A stretch of DNA of 6,051 nt from Clostridia bacterium (GCA_017452035.1 JAFTNE010000001.1:1-6051), one strand, 5' to 3'; shown: positions 1 through 5,383, counted from the first letter of the stretch. Notes: generated from the sequence alone by a model not told the origin. Made by a program: numbers and translations.

Positions 1-264
1 AGTGAGTATATTATACACAAATGTCAACATTTTTGCAAGTGCATTGAGCCAACGCAAAATATTTATTTTGACAATTTTAAAACTAACTGTTAACATCTTT
101 CTACAATTTACTCCCAGCCAATCGCAAAAACGCAAGTGTGCTATTTGTTTGATATTATGTTTTACGCCCACTTACTCCACAAAACGTTTGTTACCAGTTT
201 TGCATCATAACCCAAACTTTGCTATGCCATAAATTTTGGCAATGTATTTAATTTACTATATTAC
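1..264. other. AT-rich non-coding region upstream of pgk
   Basis: No convincing gene is seen here. A GTG-initiated frame (2-232, +) is open but has no Shine-Dalgarno sequence, no recognisable motif and a composition like intergenic DNA. Two weak signals are present: a possible leftward promoter at 10-38 (listed separately) and a possible rightward one, TTGACA at 68-73, 17 bases, then TAACAT at 91-96. The second has no obvious gene of its own before the much better pgk promoter, so it may be chance in AT-rich DNA. Confidence 0.5.
10..38 (-). promoter_or_regulatory. Possible leftward promoter with palindrome in the spacer
   Basis: On the minus strand TTGCAA (plus 33-38; 4 of 6 matches to TTGACA) is followed after 17 bases by a perfect TATAAT (plus 10-15). 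The spacer contains the near-perfect inverted repeat AAATGTCAACATTT (19-32), which is where a repressor operator could sit. It would drive a divergent gene beyond the left edge, which I cannot see. The call rests on spacing and consensus only. Confidence 0.3.
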
Positions 265-293
265 TTGACATAAATTGTCTTACAAACTATAAT
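265..293 (+). promoter_or_regulatory. Consensus sigma-A promoter of the pgk operon
   Basis: TTGACA (265-270), a 17-base spacer and TATAAT (288-293) are perfect matches to the vegetative (sigma-70/sigma-A) consensus at optimal spacing. The predicted start near position 300 gives a leader of about 100 bases before the pgk ATG. Such a strong promoter fits constitutively high glycolytic expression. GACA at 267-270 and TGTC at 276-279 form a short inverted repeat over the -35 box, too small to call an operator. Confidence 0.85.
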
Positions 294-305
294 GTATTTG
301 TAAAA

Positions 306-352
306 TTGAGGTATTTTGGGTAGTAGCAAAATTTTGCCTATATCTACCTCAA
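306..352 (+). promoter_or_regulatory. Leader stem-loop of pgk mRNA
   Basis: TTGAGGTA (306-313) is perfectly complementary to TACCTCAA (345-352). Inside it, TAG (321-323) and GCAA (326-329) can pair with TTGC (334-337) and CTA (338-340) around an AATT loop; the core GCAAAATTTTGC (326-337) is a perfect palindrome. The structure would begin about six bases after the predicted transcription start. No U-tract follows, so it is not a terminator. By analogy with known 5'-terminal stems, mRNA stabilisation is the simplest idea, but this is inference. Confidence 0.5.
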
Positions 353-400
353 AATGACGCAATAAAAACAAATATCTATATACAAAAAGGAGTATCAAAG

Positions 401-1714
401 ATGAACAAACAAAGCATCAAAGACGTAAACGTAAAAGGCAAAAGATGTTTGGTACGCGTTGACTTTAACGTACCTATGAAAGATGGCGTAATCACAGACG
501 AAAACCGTATCAACGGCGCATTGCCAACTATCAAGTACTTGATGGAACAAGGAGCAAATGTTATTTTGTTCTCTCACCTTGGCAAACCTAACAACATTTT
601 TAGTCCTAACTTCAAACTCAAAAAAAATGAAAAGAAGGCATTTGAAGCTCTCCCCGAATGTGAAAGAGATGCAGCTAAAGCCGAATTTATTGCAAAGGCT
701 TTGAAGGGCGATGCTAAAAAGTTCAGCTTGAAACCAGTTGCTGATAGACTCAACCAACTTTTGGATGGCAAAGTAACATTTGCTACAGATATCGTTGGCG
801 AAGATGCTCAAGCTAAAGTTGCAGCACTCAACGAAGGCGAAGTAGTACTTTTGGAAAACACACGTTTTGACGCTGGCGAAGAAGGCCGTGACGAAGAATT
901 CTGCCGCAAGCTTGCAAGCTTTGCAGATATCTACGTAAACGATGCTTTCGGTACAGCTCACCGTTCTCATGCATCTACAGCAGCTATTGTAGAATATGGC
1001 TTTGTAAAAACAGCAGTTTGTGGTTTCTTGATTGAAAAGGAACTATCCGTAATGGCAGACGCTTTGGAAAACCCAGTTCGCCCATTTGTTGCAATTTTGG
1101 GTGGTGCAAAAGTCGCTGACAAACTCAACGTTATCAACAACCTTCTCGAAAAGTGCGATACACTCATCATTGGTGGTGGTATGGCTTACACATTCTTGAA
1201 GGCTCAAGGTTACGAAGTTGGTAAATCTCTTCTTGACGAAGAAAAAATTGAATACTGCCGTGAAATGATGGCAAAAGCAAAGGCAGCTGGCAAACAACTT
1301 TTGTTGCCTGTTGACTGCGTAACAATTGCAGATTTCCCAAGCCCAATCGATGCACCTGTTGAAACAGTTGTTGTTGACGCTGACAAAATCCCAGCTGATC
1401 GCGAAGGCGCAGATATCGGTCCAAAGACATGTGCACTTTACGCTGAAGCTATCAAAACAGCTAAAACAGTTATCTGGAACGGCCCAATGGGTATCTTCGA
1501 AAACCCAATTCTTGCTACAGGTACTAACGCTGTTGCAAAGGCTATGGCTGAGTCTGATGCTACAACAATTATTGGTGGTGGCGACTCCGCAGCTGCAGTT
1601 GCACAACTTGGTTACGCTGACAAGATGAGCCACGTTTCCACTGGTGGTGGCGCAAGCTTGGAATTGTTCGAAGGCAAAGTTCTTCCAGGTATCGATTGCT
1701 TGAACAACAAATAA
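401..1714 (+). CDS. pgk: Phosphoglycerate kinase
   Basis: Cytosolic glycolytic enzyme that transfers phosphate from 1,3-bisphosphoglycerate to ADP, giving 3-phosphoglycerate and ATP. The start is fixed by AAAAAGGAG (384-392) eight bases before the ATG. Family motifs run in order: RVDFNVP (19-25) and Arg36 for 3-PG binding, SHLGKP (58-63), SLKPVA (109-114), LLENTRF (150-156), [14 protein letters not shown] (180-193), GGAK (234-237), GGGMAYTF (258-265), WNGPMGIFE (359-367), GGGDSAAA (392-399) and STGGGASLE (413-421). Both Rossmann-like lobes are therefore present. At 437 residues it is about 40 longer than the usual 390-400. The extra is a Lys-, Glu- and Ala-rich segment of about 35 residues (roughly 64-107) in the loop after SHLGKP. 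The loop Arg usual in SHLGRP is Lys62 here. It is first gene of the operon and is followed by the small Sm-like gene. Confidence 0.98.
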   Translation: MNKQSIKDVNVKGKRCLVRVDFNVPMKDGVITDENRINGALPTIKYLMEQGANVILFSHLGKPNNIFSPNFKLKKNEKKAFEALPECERDAAKAEFIAKALKGDAKKFSLKPVADRLNQLLDGKVTFATDIVGEDAQAKVAALNEGEVVLLENTRFDAGEEGRDEEFCRKLASFADIYVNDAFGTAHRSHASTAAIVEYGFVKTAVCGFLIEKELSVMADALENPVRPFVAILGGAKVADKLNVINNLLEKCDTLIIGGGMAYTFLKAQGYEVGKSLLDEEKIEYCREMMAKAKAAGKQLLLPVDCVTIADFPSPIDAPVETVVVDADKIPADREGADIGPKTCALYAEAIKTAKTVIWNGPMGIFENPILATGTNAVAKAMAESDATTIIGGGDSAAAVAQLGYADKMSHVSTGGGASLELFEGKVLPGIDCLNNK

Positions 1715-1729
1715 TATGAGCGCAACAAG

Positions 1730-1794
1730 TTATGTGCCCGTTTACATTTCTACAGTGGTAATTGCTGCAAGTAGACGTAAACGTCACAACATAA
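1730..1794 (+). other. Extended intergenic hairpin between pgk and the small Sm-like gene
   Basis: Three helices stack: TTATGT (1730-1735) with ACATAA (1789-1794), CGTTTAC (1739-1745) with GTAAACG (1777-1783), and TCTAC (1749-1753) with GTAGA (1771-1775), 18 pairs in all with small internal loops. No run of T follows, so it does not look like an intrinsic terminator. It may mark an RNase processing or mRNA-stability site within the operon transcript; that role is inferred. Confidence 0.5.
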
Positions 1795-1835
1795 TCAAAA
1801 ACATTGCTGTTTGTAACCAAACCAAGGAGCATACT

Positions 1836-2021
1836 ATGACAAAACAAACATTGCAAAACTATCTCAACCGTGATGTCAAAGTTATCGACCTGTTGGAAAA
1901 CGAAATCTACGGCACACTTGTAGACCTCACTGATGACAGTTTGGTTTTGCGCACCTCTCGCAACACTGTTGTTATTTCCTACGACTATGTTGTACAGTTT
2001 CTCGTAAAAAACAACATCTAA
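1836..2021 (+). CDS. Small Sm/Hfq-like beta-barrel protein (hypothetical, 61 aa)
   Basis: I do not recognise an assigned family. The start is the ATG six bases after AAGGAG (1824-1829). The same frame is open back to an ATG at 1716, just after the pgk stop, but that codon lacks a ribosome binding site and would add 40 unconserved-looking residues. The 61-residue product has a short N-terminal helix-like stretch (TLQNYLNRD), then alternating hydrophobic strands: VKVIDLL (14-20), EIYGTLVDL (23-31) with Gly26, SLVLRTS (35-41), TVVISYD (44-50) and VVQFLV (52-57). This matches the strand order of Sm/Hfq proteins, with the Gly in the place of the Hfq NGxxLxG segment and SYDYV where Hfq has YKHAI. 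The KH RNA-binding pair is thus not retained. Other small SH3-like barrels (for example DUF2642-type) fit nearly as well. It lies 67 bases before tpiA and is probably co-transcribed with pgk and tpiA. An RNA-binding role is a guess. Confidence 0.75.
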   Translation: MTKQTLQNYLNRDVKVIDLLENEIYGTLVDLTDDSLVLRTSRNTVVISYDYVVQFLVKNNI

Positions 2022-2033
2022 AACAAATTTGTG

Positions 2034-2070
2034 CAAGTACGGCATACATTTTGACGTATGCCGTATCTTG
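2034..2070 (+). other. Intercistronic hairpin just upstream of the tpiA ribosome binding site
   Basis: TACGGCATAC (2038-2047) is perfectly complementary to GTATGCCGTA (2056-2065) around an 8-base loop. Four more pairs follow beyond a single bulged T at 2066 (CAAG 2034-2037 with CTTG 2067-2070). No U-tract follows; instead the tpiA Shine-Dalgarno sequence begins six bases later (2076). It could be a processing or stability element that sets TpiA level, or modulate ribosome access. The pairing is visible; the role is inferred. Confidence 0.6.
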
Positions 2071-2088
2071 ACAGTAAGGAGAGTTACT

Positions 2089-2841
2089 ATGAAAAATAAA
2101 ATTATTGCTGGCAACTGGAAAATGAACAAAACTATCGCTGATACAAAGGCTTTGATTGGCGAACTTATTCCACTTGTTGCAGACACAAACAACACAGTTA
2201 TCATCTGCGTTCCATTTACTGATTTGGCAACAGCAGTAGAGCTTACAAAGGGCACAAACATTCACGTTGGCGCACAAAACTGCCACTGGAAGGAAAGTGG
2301 TGCTTTCACTGGCGAAATTGCTCCTTCTATGCTTGTTGAACTTGGCGTAGAATATGTTGTAATTGGTCACAGCGAACGCCGTACGTACTTTGGCGAAACA
2401 GACGCTACCGTTCTTGCTCGTACAAATGCAGCACTCAATGCTGGTCTCAAACCTATCGTTTGCATTGGCGAAACTCTTGCTGAACGCGAAAGTGGCAACA
2501 TGGAAAACGTTCTTCGCCGTCAAATTGTCGAAGGTTTCAAGGGTATCACAGCTGAGCAACTTGCTAACGTTATTGTTGCATACGAACCAGTTTGGGCAAT
2601 TGGTACTGGCGTTACAGCAACTGACGACCAAGCAAACGACTCAATCGCATTTTGCCGTGGCGTATTTGCTGAAATCTACGGTGAAGAAGTTGCAAATGCT
2701 CTTTACATCCAATACGGTGGTAGCATGAACGACAAAAACGCAGCTGGACTTCTTTCCATGAGTCACATTGATGGTGGTCTCATTGGTGGCGCAAGCTTGG
2801 TTGCAGAAAAATTTGCCGGCGTAGTTAAGGCACACTCTTAA
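2089..2841 (+). CDS. tpiA: Triose-phosphate isomerase
   Basis: Interconverts dihydroxyacetone phosphate and glyceraldehyde 3-phosphate in the cytosol. The product is 250 residues, normal for the family. Catalytic landmarks are complete: Asn9 and Lys11 in AGNWKMN (7-13), the electrophile His94 in GHSERR (93-98), the base Glu166 in YEPVWAIGTG (165-174, including flexible loop 6), the phosphate-binding YGGS (209-212) and GGLIGGASL (229-237). The start is chosen because AAGGAG (2076-2081) lies seven bases upstream of this ATG and the protein then begins MKNKIIAGNWK as in other TIMs. The frame extends 20 codons further upstream only into the intercistronic hairpin. Codon use resembles pgk, as expected for a highly expressed gene. 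No terminator is evident after the stop; repeat copy A begins 14 bases later. Confidence 0.98.
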   Translation: MKNKIIAGNWKMNKTIADTKALIGELIPLVADTNNTVIICVPFTDLATAVELTKGTNIHVGAQNCHWKESGAFTGEIAPSMLVELGVEYVVIGHSERRTYFGETDATVLARTNAALNAGLKPIVCIGETLAERESGNMENVLRRQIVEGFKGITAEQLANVIVAYEPVWAIGTGVTATDDQANDSIAFCRGVFAEIYGEEVANALYIQYGGSMNDKNAAGLLSMSHIDGGLIGGASLVAEKFAGVVKAHS

Positions 2842-2854
2842 CATCTTGTTGTCT

Positions 2855-2962
2855 TTTGACGGCAAAAGTTCTGCGCAATCTTAGGTATTTTGTTCGGTCC
2901 CATACAATATAAGTATGCTCCCTCGTAATAATACCTATCTTGCTTGCCTTTTGCTCGTCAAA
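2855..2962 (+). repeat. 108-nt structured repeat, copy A
   Basis: It aligns without gaps to 5212-5319 at 83 of 108 positions. Looser similarity continues left to about 2843 and right through CGCTAAACAA (2969-2978). Helix P1 joins the ends: 2855-2868 with 2948-2962, 14 pairs with T2955 bulged. P2 is TAGGTATT (2882-2889) with AATACCTA (2930-2937), 8 of 8 pairs. P3 is CATAC (2901-2905) with GTATG (2913-2917). Conserved unpaired blocks include TCTGCGCAATCT, TCGGTC, GCTCCCT and TCTTGCTTG. It fills most of the gap between tpiA and gpmI. The strand is unknown; + is given for convenience. Candidate roles are an RNA leader element, an independent small RNA, or a non-autonomous mobile repeat. I recognise no named family. 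Confidence 0.8.
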
Positions 2963-2991
2963 TCGCGACGCTAAACAACAATCTGTTACGC

Positions 2992-3006
2992 GTGCGTCTT
3001 GCGCAC
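2992..3006 (+). other. Small GC-rich hairpin in the gpmI leader
   Basis: GTGCG (2992-2996) pairs with CGCAC (3002-3006) around a TCTTG loop, 18 bases before the AAAAAGG ribosome binding site of gpmI. There is no U-tract. No convincing promoter is visible between tpiA and gpmI, so gpmI is probably reached by read-through from the pgk promoter. A role for this short stem is unproven. Confidence 0.35.
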
Positions 3007-3038
3007 CCTAACAAAAATAATTCCAAAAAGGTTTAATT

Positions 3039-4586
3039 ATGAACAGAAAATTAACAGCACTTATCATCATGGACGGCTATGGCTTGTCCAAACAATCAAA
3101 GGGCAACGCTATTGGCGTTGAGTGTTCTCCATACGTCAACTACCTTATGTCCACCTACCCAACAACAACGTTGGATGCAAGTGGATTGTCCGTTGGTTTG
3201 CCCGAAGGTCAAATGGGCAACTCCGAGGTTGGCCACTTGAACATGGGCGCAGGTCGCGTTATCTATCAAGAACTCACACGTATCACAAAGAGCATCCAAG
3301 ATGGCGATTTCTTCCAAAACGAGGCTCTTTTGGGCGCAGTAGAGTATGCTAAAAAGCACAACGGAAAGTTGCACTTGATGGGCCTCACATCCAACGGTGG
3401 CGTTCACTCTCACATCACACACCTGTTTGCACTTTTGGAACTTGCAAAGCAACAAGGTCTTGATAACGTTTACGTTCACTGTTATATGGACGGACGTGAC
3501 GTTTCCCCAACAAGTGGTGCCGACTTTGTTCAACAATTGCAAGACAAAATGGACGAACTCAACTTTGGTACAATTGCTACTGTTTGTGGTCGTTACTACG
3601 CAATGGACCGTGATAACCGTTGGGAACGCGTTGTAAAGGCGTACGATATGCTCACATTGGGCAAGGGCGAAGTTACAACAGAAAATGCCGTTCAAGCACT
3701 TCGTGATAGCTACGACAACGGTACAACTGACGAATTTGTTTTGCCAACAGTGGTAACCAAGGATGGCAAACCTGTTGCAACCATCAACAATGGCGATGCA
3801 GTAATCTTCTTCAACTTCCGTCCTGACCGTGCGCGCGAAATGACTCGTGCATTTACTCAAAGTGGTTTCGATGGTTTCTCACTCCGTGGCAAAAAACGTG
3901 ACGTTCACTGGGTATGCTTTACTCAATATGACGAAAAGTTTACCGGTATCGACATTGCTTTCCGTCCCGAAAGCTACACAAACACCCTTGGCGAATACCT
4001 TGCAAAGTGCAACAAAACTCAACTTCGCATTGCCGAAACGGAAAAGTACGCTCACGTAACCTTCTTTTTCAATGGTGGTGTAGAGCTTGCCAACGAGGGC
4101 GAAACACGTGTGCTTATCAATTCACCAAAGGTTGCCACCTACGACCTTCAACCAGAAATGTCTGCTATCGAAGTAACCGACCGTGCCATTGCCGAAATCA
4201 ACAAAGATAAGTACGACGTTATGATACTTAACTTTGCCAACTGCGATATGGTTGGTCACACTGGTGTGTTTGACGCAGCCAAAAAGGCCGTTGCAACTGT
4301 GGACGAATGTGTTCGTCGCGTTGTAGAGTGCATCTTGCAAAATGGTGGCACAGTGTTTGTAACGGCCGATCACGGTAATGCCGAAAAGATGTTGGACGAC
4401 AAAGGTGGTGCATTTACTGCTCACACAACAAACAAAGTTCCATTTATCATGGTGGATGTTTGCGCTCGCGACAATACAACTCTTACCGAAGGTGCTTTGT
4501 GCGATATCGCACCAACATTGCTTACTTCCATGGGCTTGGATATCCCAGCTGAAATGACTGGCAAAAGCCTTATCGTTAAAAAGTAA
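3039..4586 (+). CDS. gpmI: 2,3-bisphosphoglycerate-independent phosphoglycerate mutase
   Basis: Mn-dependent cytosolic enzyme of the alkaline phosphatase superfamily that converts 3-phosphoglycerate to 2-phosphoglycerate through a phosphoserine intermediate. It has 515 residues, the usual length. Active-site residues fall at the same numbers as in the Bacillus stearothermophilus enzyme: Asp12 (MDGYG), nucleophile Ser62 (GNSEVGH), His123 (GGVHSH), Arg153-Asp154 (DGRD), Arg185 and Arg191 (GRYYAMDRDNRW), Arg261 and Arg264 (NFRPDRARE), Lys336 (TEKYAH), Asp403 and His407 (CDMVGHTG), Asp444-His445 (ADHGN) and His462 (AHT). The metal-binding phosphatase domain and the inserted phosphotransferase domain are both intact. 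AAAAAGG (3025-3031) lies seven bases before the ATG. It is downstream of tpiA across repeat copy A and ends 19 bases before a strong terminator, so it closes the glycolytic cluster here; eno does not follow. Confidence 0.98.
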   Translation: MNRKLTALIIMDGYGLSKQSKGNAIGVECSPYVNYLMSTYPTTTLDASGLSVGLPEGQMGNSEVGHLNMGAGRVIYQELTRITKSIQDGDFFQNEALLGAVEYAKKHNGKLHLMGLTSNGGVHSHITHLFALLELAKQQGLDNVYVHCYMDGRDVSPTSGADFVQQLQDKMDELNFGTIATVCGRYYAMDRDNRWERVVKAYDMLTLGKGEVTTENAVQALRDSYDNGTTDEFVLPTVVTKDGKPVATINNGDAVIFFNFRPDRAREMTRAFTQSGFDGFSLRGKKRDVHWVCFTQYDEKFTGIDIAFRPESYTNTLGEYLAKCNKTQLRIAETEKYAHVTFFFNGGVELANEGETRVLINSPKVATYDLQPEMSAIEVTDRAIAEINKDKYDVMILNFANCDMVGHTGVFDAAKKAVATVDECVRRVVECILQNGGTVFVTADHGNAEKMLDDKGGAFTAHTTNKVPFIMVDVCARDNTTLTEGALCDIAPTLLTSMGLDIPAEMTGKSLIVKK

Positions 4587-4605
4587 CGTTAAACAATAAA
4601 CAAAC

Positions 4606-4640
4606 AGGACAACAAGAGTAATCTGTGTTGTCCTTTTTTT
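4606..4640 (+). terminator. Rho-independent terminator after gpmI
   Basis: AGGACAACA (4606-4614) pairs fully with TGTTGTCCT (4626-4634) around an 11-base loop, and the descending arm runs into T4634-T4640. Stem, loop and U-tract fit an intrinsic terminator of the glycolytic transcript. Confidence 0.92.
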
Positions 4641-4641
4641 G

Positions 4642-4659
4642 TTGCAATAAACATTGCAA
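4642..4659. repeat. Short perfect inverted repeat between terminator and secG promoter
   Basis: TTGCAAT (4642-4648) and ATTGCAA (4653-4659) are perfect inverted repeats separated by AAAC. It lies directly after the gpmI terminator and about 80 bases upstream of the secG -35 box. It could be a protein-binding site or a minor hairpin; nothing else supports a role. Confidence 0.35.
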
Positions 4660-4737
4660 ATACAAATTGAACCATGTGCATTTTGTGTCAAAAAGCAAAT
4701 TGTTACCCTTTTGTTTCATTTTTTTACTGCAAAACAG

Positions 4738-4766
4738 TTGTCATTTGGCAAATAGTGTGGTAAAAT
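4738..4766 (+). promoter_or_regulatory. Sigma-A promoter of secG
   Basis: TTGTCA (4738-4743, 5 of 6) and TAAAAT (4761-4766, 5 of 6) are separated by 17 bases. TG at 4758-4759 gives an extended -10 (TGn). The start near 4773 would leave a leader of about 55 bases before the GTG at 4828. Placed after a terminator, it indicates that secG is transcribed separately from the glycolytic genes. Confidence 0.7.
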
Positions 4767-4827
4767 AAACAAGCATAAAAATATAAAGGGCAATTTATGT
4801 CCATTTTACATACGGAGGCTAATTCAC

Positions 4828-5127
4828 GTGTTGAATATTCTTGCATTTTTGGCAGCTGTGCCAGCACTCTCTTACATCAAAATCGCCATTGCAGCAGTTG
4901 CACTTATTGCTGCTGGTTTCATCATTTTCGTAGTTATGCAACAAAAGGGCAATAGCGACGGTACCGAAGCTATGACAGGCTCTTCCAAGAGTGACGATAA
5001 CGAAAGTTACTATGGTCAAAACGCTTCATCTCGCCGTGAACGTGTTCTCAAAACATGGACATTTATTTGCGCAGGTGTTATTGCAGTTGCTTGCATCGTA
5101 ATGATCATCTTGAACAGCATTGCGTAA
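4828..5127 (+). CDS. secG: Preprotein translocase subunit SecG
   Basis: SecG is a small membrane subunit of the SecYEG channel that helps SecA-driven protein export. The 99-residue product has two membrane segments, about 17-38 and 75-96, joined by a polar loop. The loop starts with VVMQQKGNSDG (35-45), which corresponds to the family's LLQxxKGxG-like motif, continues through a Gly/Ser-rich stretch, and has YYGQN (61-65), the counterpart of the clostridial YWGKN. An Arg-rich segment (SSRRERVLKT) precedes the second helix. The start is GTG: GGAGG (4814-4818) lies nine bases upstream, and no in-frame ATG is available. It is somewhat longer than the common 75-85 residues, mainly from N-terminal hydrophobic residues and the loop. 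Its position near pgk-tpiA-gpmI agrees with the frequent Bacillota order in which secG follows the glycolytic cluster. The fold and context are good; sequence identity in this family is always low. Confidence 0.88.
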   Translation: MLNILAFLAAVPALSYIKIAIAAVALIAAGFIIFVVMQQKGNSDGTEAMTGSSKSDDNESYYGQNASSRRERVLKTWTFICAGVIAVACIVMIILNSIA

Positions 5128-5150
5128 TTTTTTACATTGATGACAAATTG

Positions 5151-5184
5151 GCGATTGGTTACATACCAATCGCTTTTTTATTTT
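5151..5184 (+). terminator. Rho-independent terminator after secG
   Basis: GCGATTGGT (5151-5159) pairs fully with ACCAATCGC (5165-5173) around a TACAT loop and is followed by T5174-T5179, one A and further Ts. It begins 23 bases after the secG stop, so secG is a single-gene transcript. Confidence 0.94.
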
Positions 5185-5190
5185 GGGATC

Positions 5191-5213
5191 TCTCACAAGT
5201 TCTGTTTGCTTTT
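5191..5213 (+). repeat. 23-bp direct repeat, left copy
   Basis: It is identical over 23 bases to 5361-5383 (starts TCTCACAAG, ends TTTGCTTTT). Its last two bases overlap the start of structured repeat copy B. The part TCTGTTTGCTTTT resembles the sequence just left of copy A (about 2844-2857), so it may be the outer edge of the same repeat unit rather than a target-site duplication. Confidence 0.9.
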
Positions 5214-5319
5214 TGAGTGCAAAAGATCTGCGCAATCTCCCACATTTTGCTCGGTCACAGACCTTACAGGTATGCTCCCTTGCAACAATGTGTTTCTTGC
5301 TTGCCTTTTGCGGCTCAAA
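5212..5319 (+). repeat. 108-nt structured repeat, copy B
   Basis: It has the same length as copy A and aligns without gaps (25 differences). P1: TTTGAG (5212-5217) and GCAAAAG (5219-5225) pair with CTTTTGC (5305-5311) and CTCAAA (5314-5319), with T5218 and G5312-G5313 between. P2: CACATT (5241-5246) with AATGTG (5287-5292). P3: 5258-5264 with 5268-5274, one mismatch. P2 keeps pairing although G-C, G-C and T-A of copy A have become C-G, A-T and C-G. P1 shows C-G become G-C. CGCTAAACAA (5327-5336) follows as in copy A. It lies in non-coding DNA between the secG terminator and the GNAT gene. Short minus-strand frames that cross it look fortuitous. Confidence 0.8.
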
Positions 5320-5360
5320 CCACTATCGCTAAACAAACATCCCTTGTTCGAGCCCCGGCT

Positions 5361-5383
5361 TCTCACAAGTTCTGTTTGCTTTT
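5361..5383 (+). repeat. 23-bp direct repeat, right copy
   Basis: Exact copy of 5191-5213 at a 170-base offset. It is preceded by TTCGAGCCCCGGCTTCTCAC-like sequence resembling a tRNA 3' end. After it comes no second full structured element, only CGTCAAATCG (5397-5406), a 10-base match to the right end of copy A (2956-2965). It may be the head of a truncated third copy. Confidence 0.85.

Noticed and set aside
2..232. 76-residue open frame at the left edge (+)
   Set aside because: GTG start without ribosome binding site, no motif, AT-rich composition; more likely chance in non-coding DNA.
1646..1661. 16-base exact match GGTGGCGCAAGCTTGG shared with tpiA (2785-2800)
   Set aside because: Both encode a GGASL-type segment with the same preferred codons; codon bias in a shared motif explains it.
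1716..1835. 40-codon N-terminal extension of the small gene, starting right after the pgk stop
   Set aside because: The ATG at 1716 has no Shine-Dalgarno, the stretch overlaps the extended hairpin, and the ATG at 1836 has an ideal AAGGAG. Coupled translation from pgk is not fully excluded.
1569..2631. Long minus-strand frames opposite pgk and tpiA
   Set aside because: Antisense shadows of well-supported conserved enzymes, with Cys/Asn-rich improbable composition.
4797..4827. ATG at 4797 as an alternative start for secG
   Set aside because: It is out of frame with secG and lies before the GGAGG that serves the GTG at 4828.
5345..5368. An intact tRNA gene
   Set aside because: Only a T-arm and acceptor-like 3' piece is present, and its stem does not pair; no anticodon arm lies upstream.
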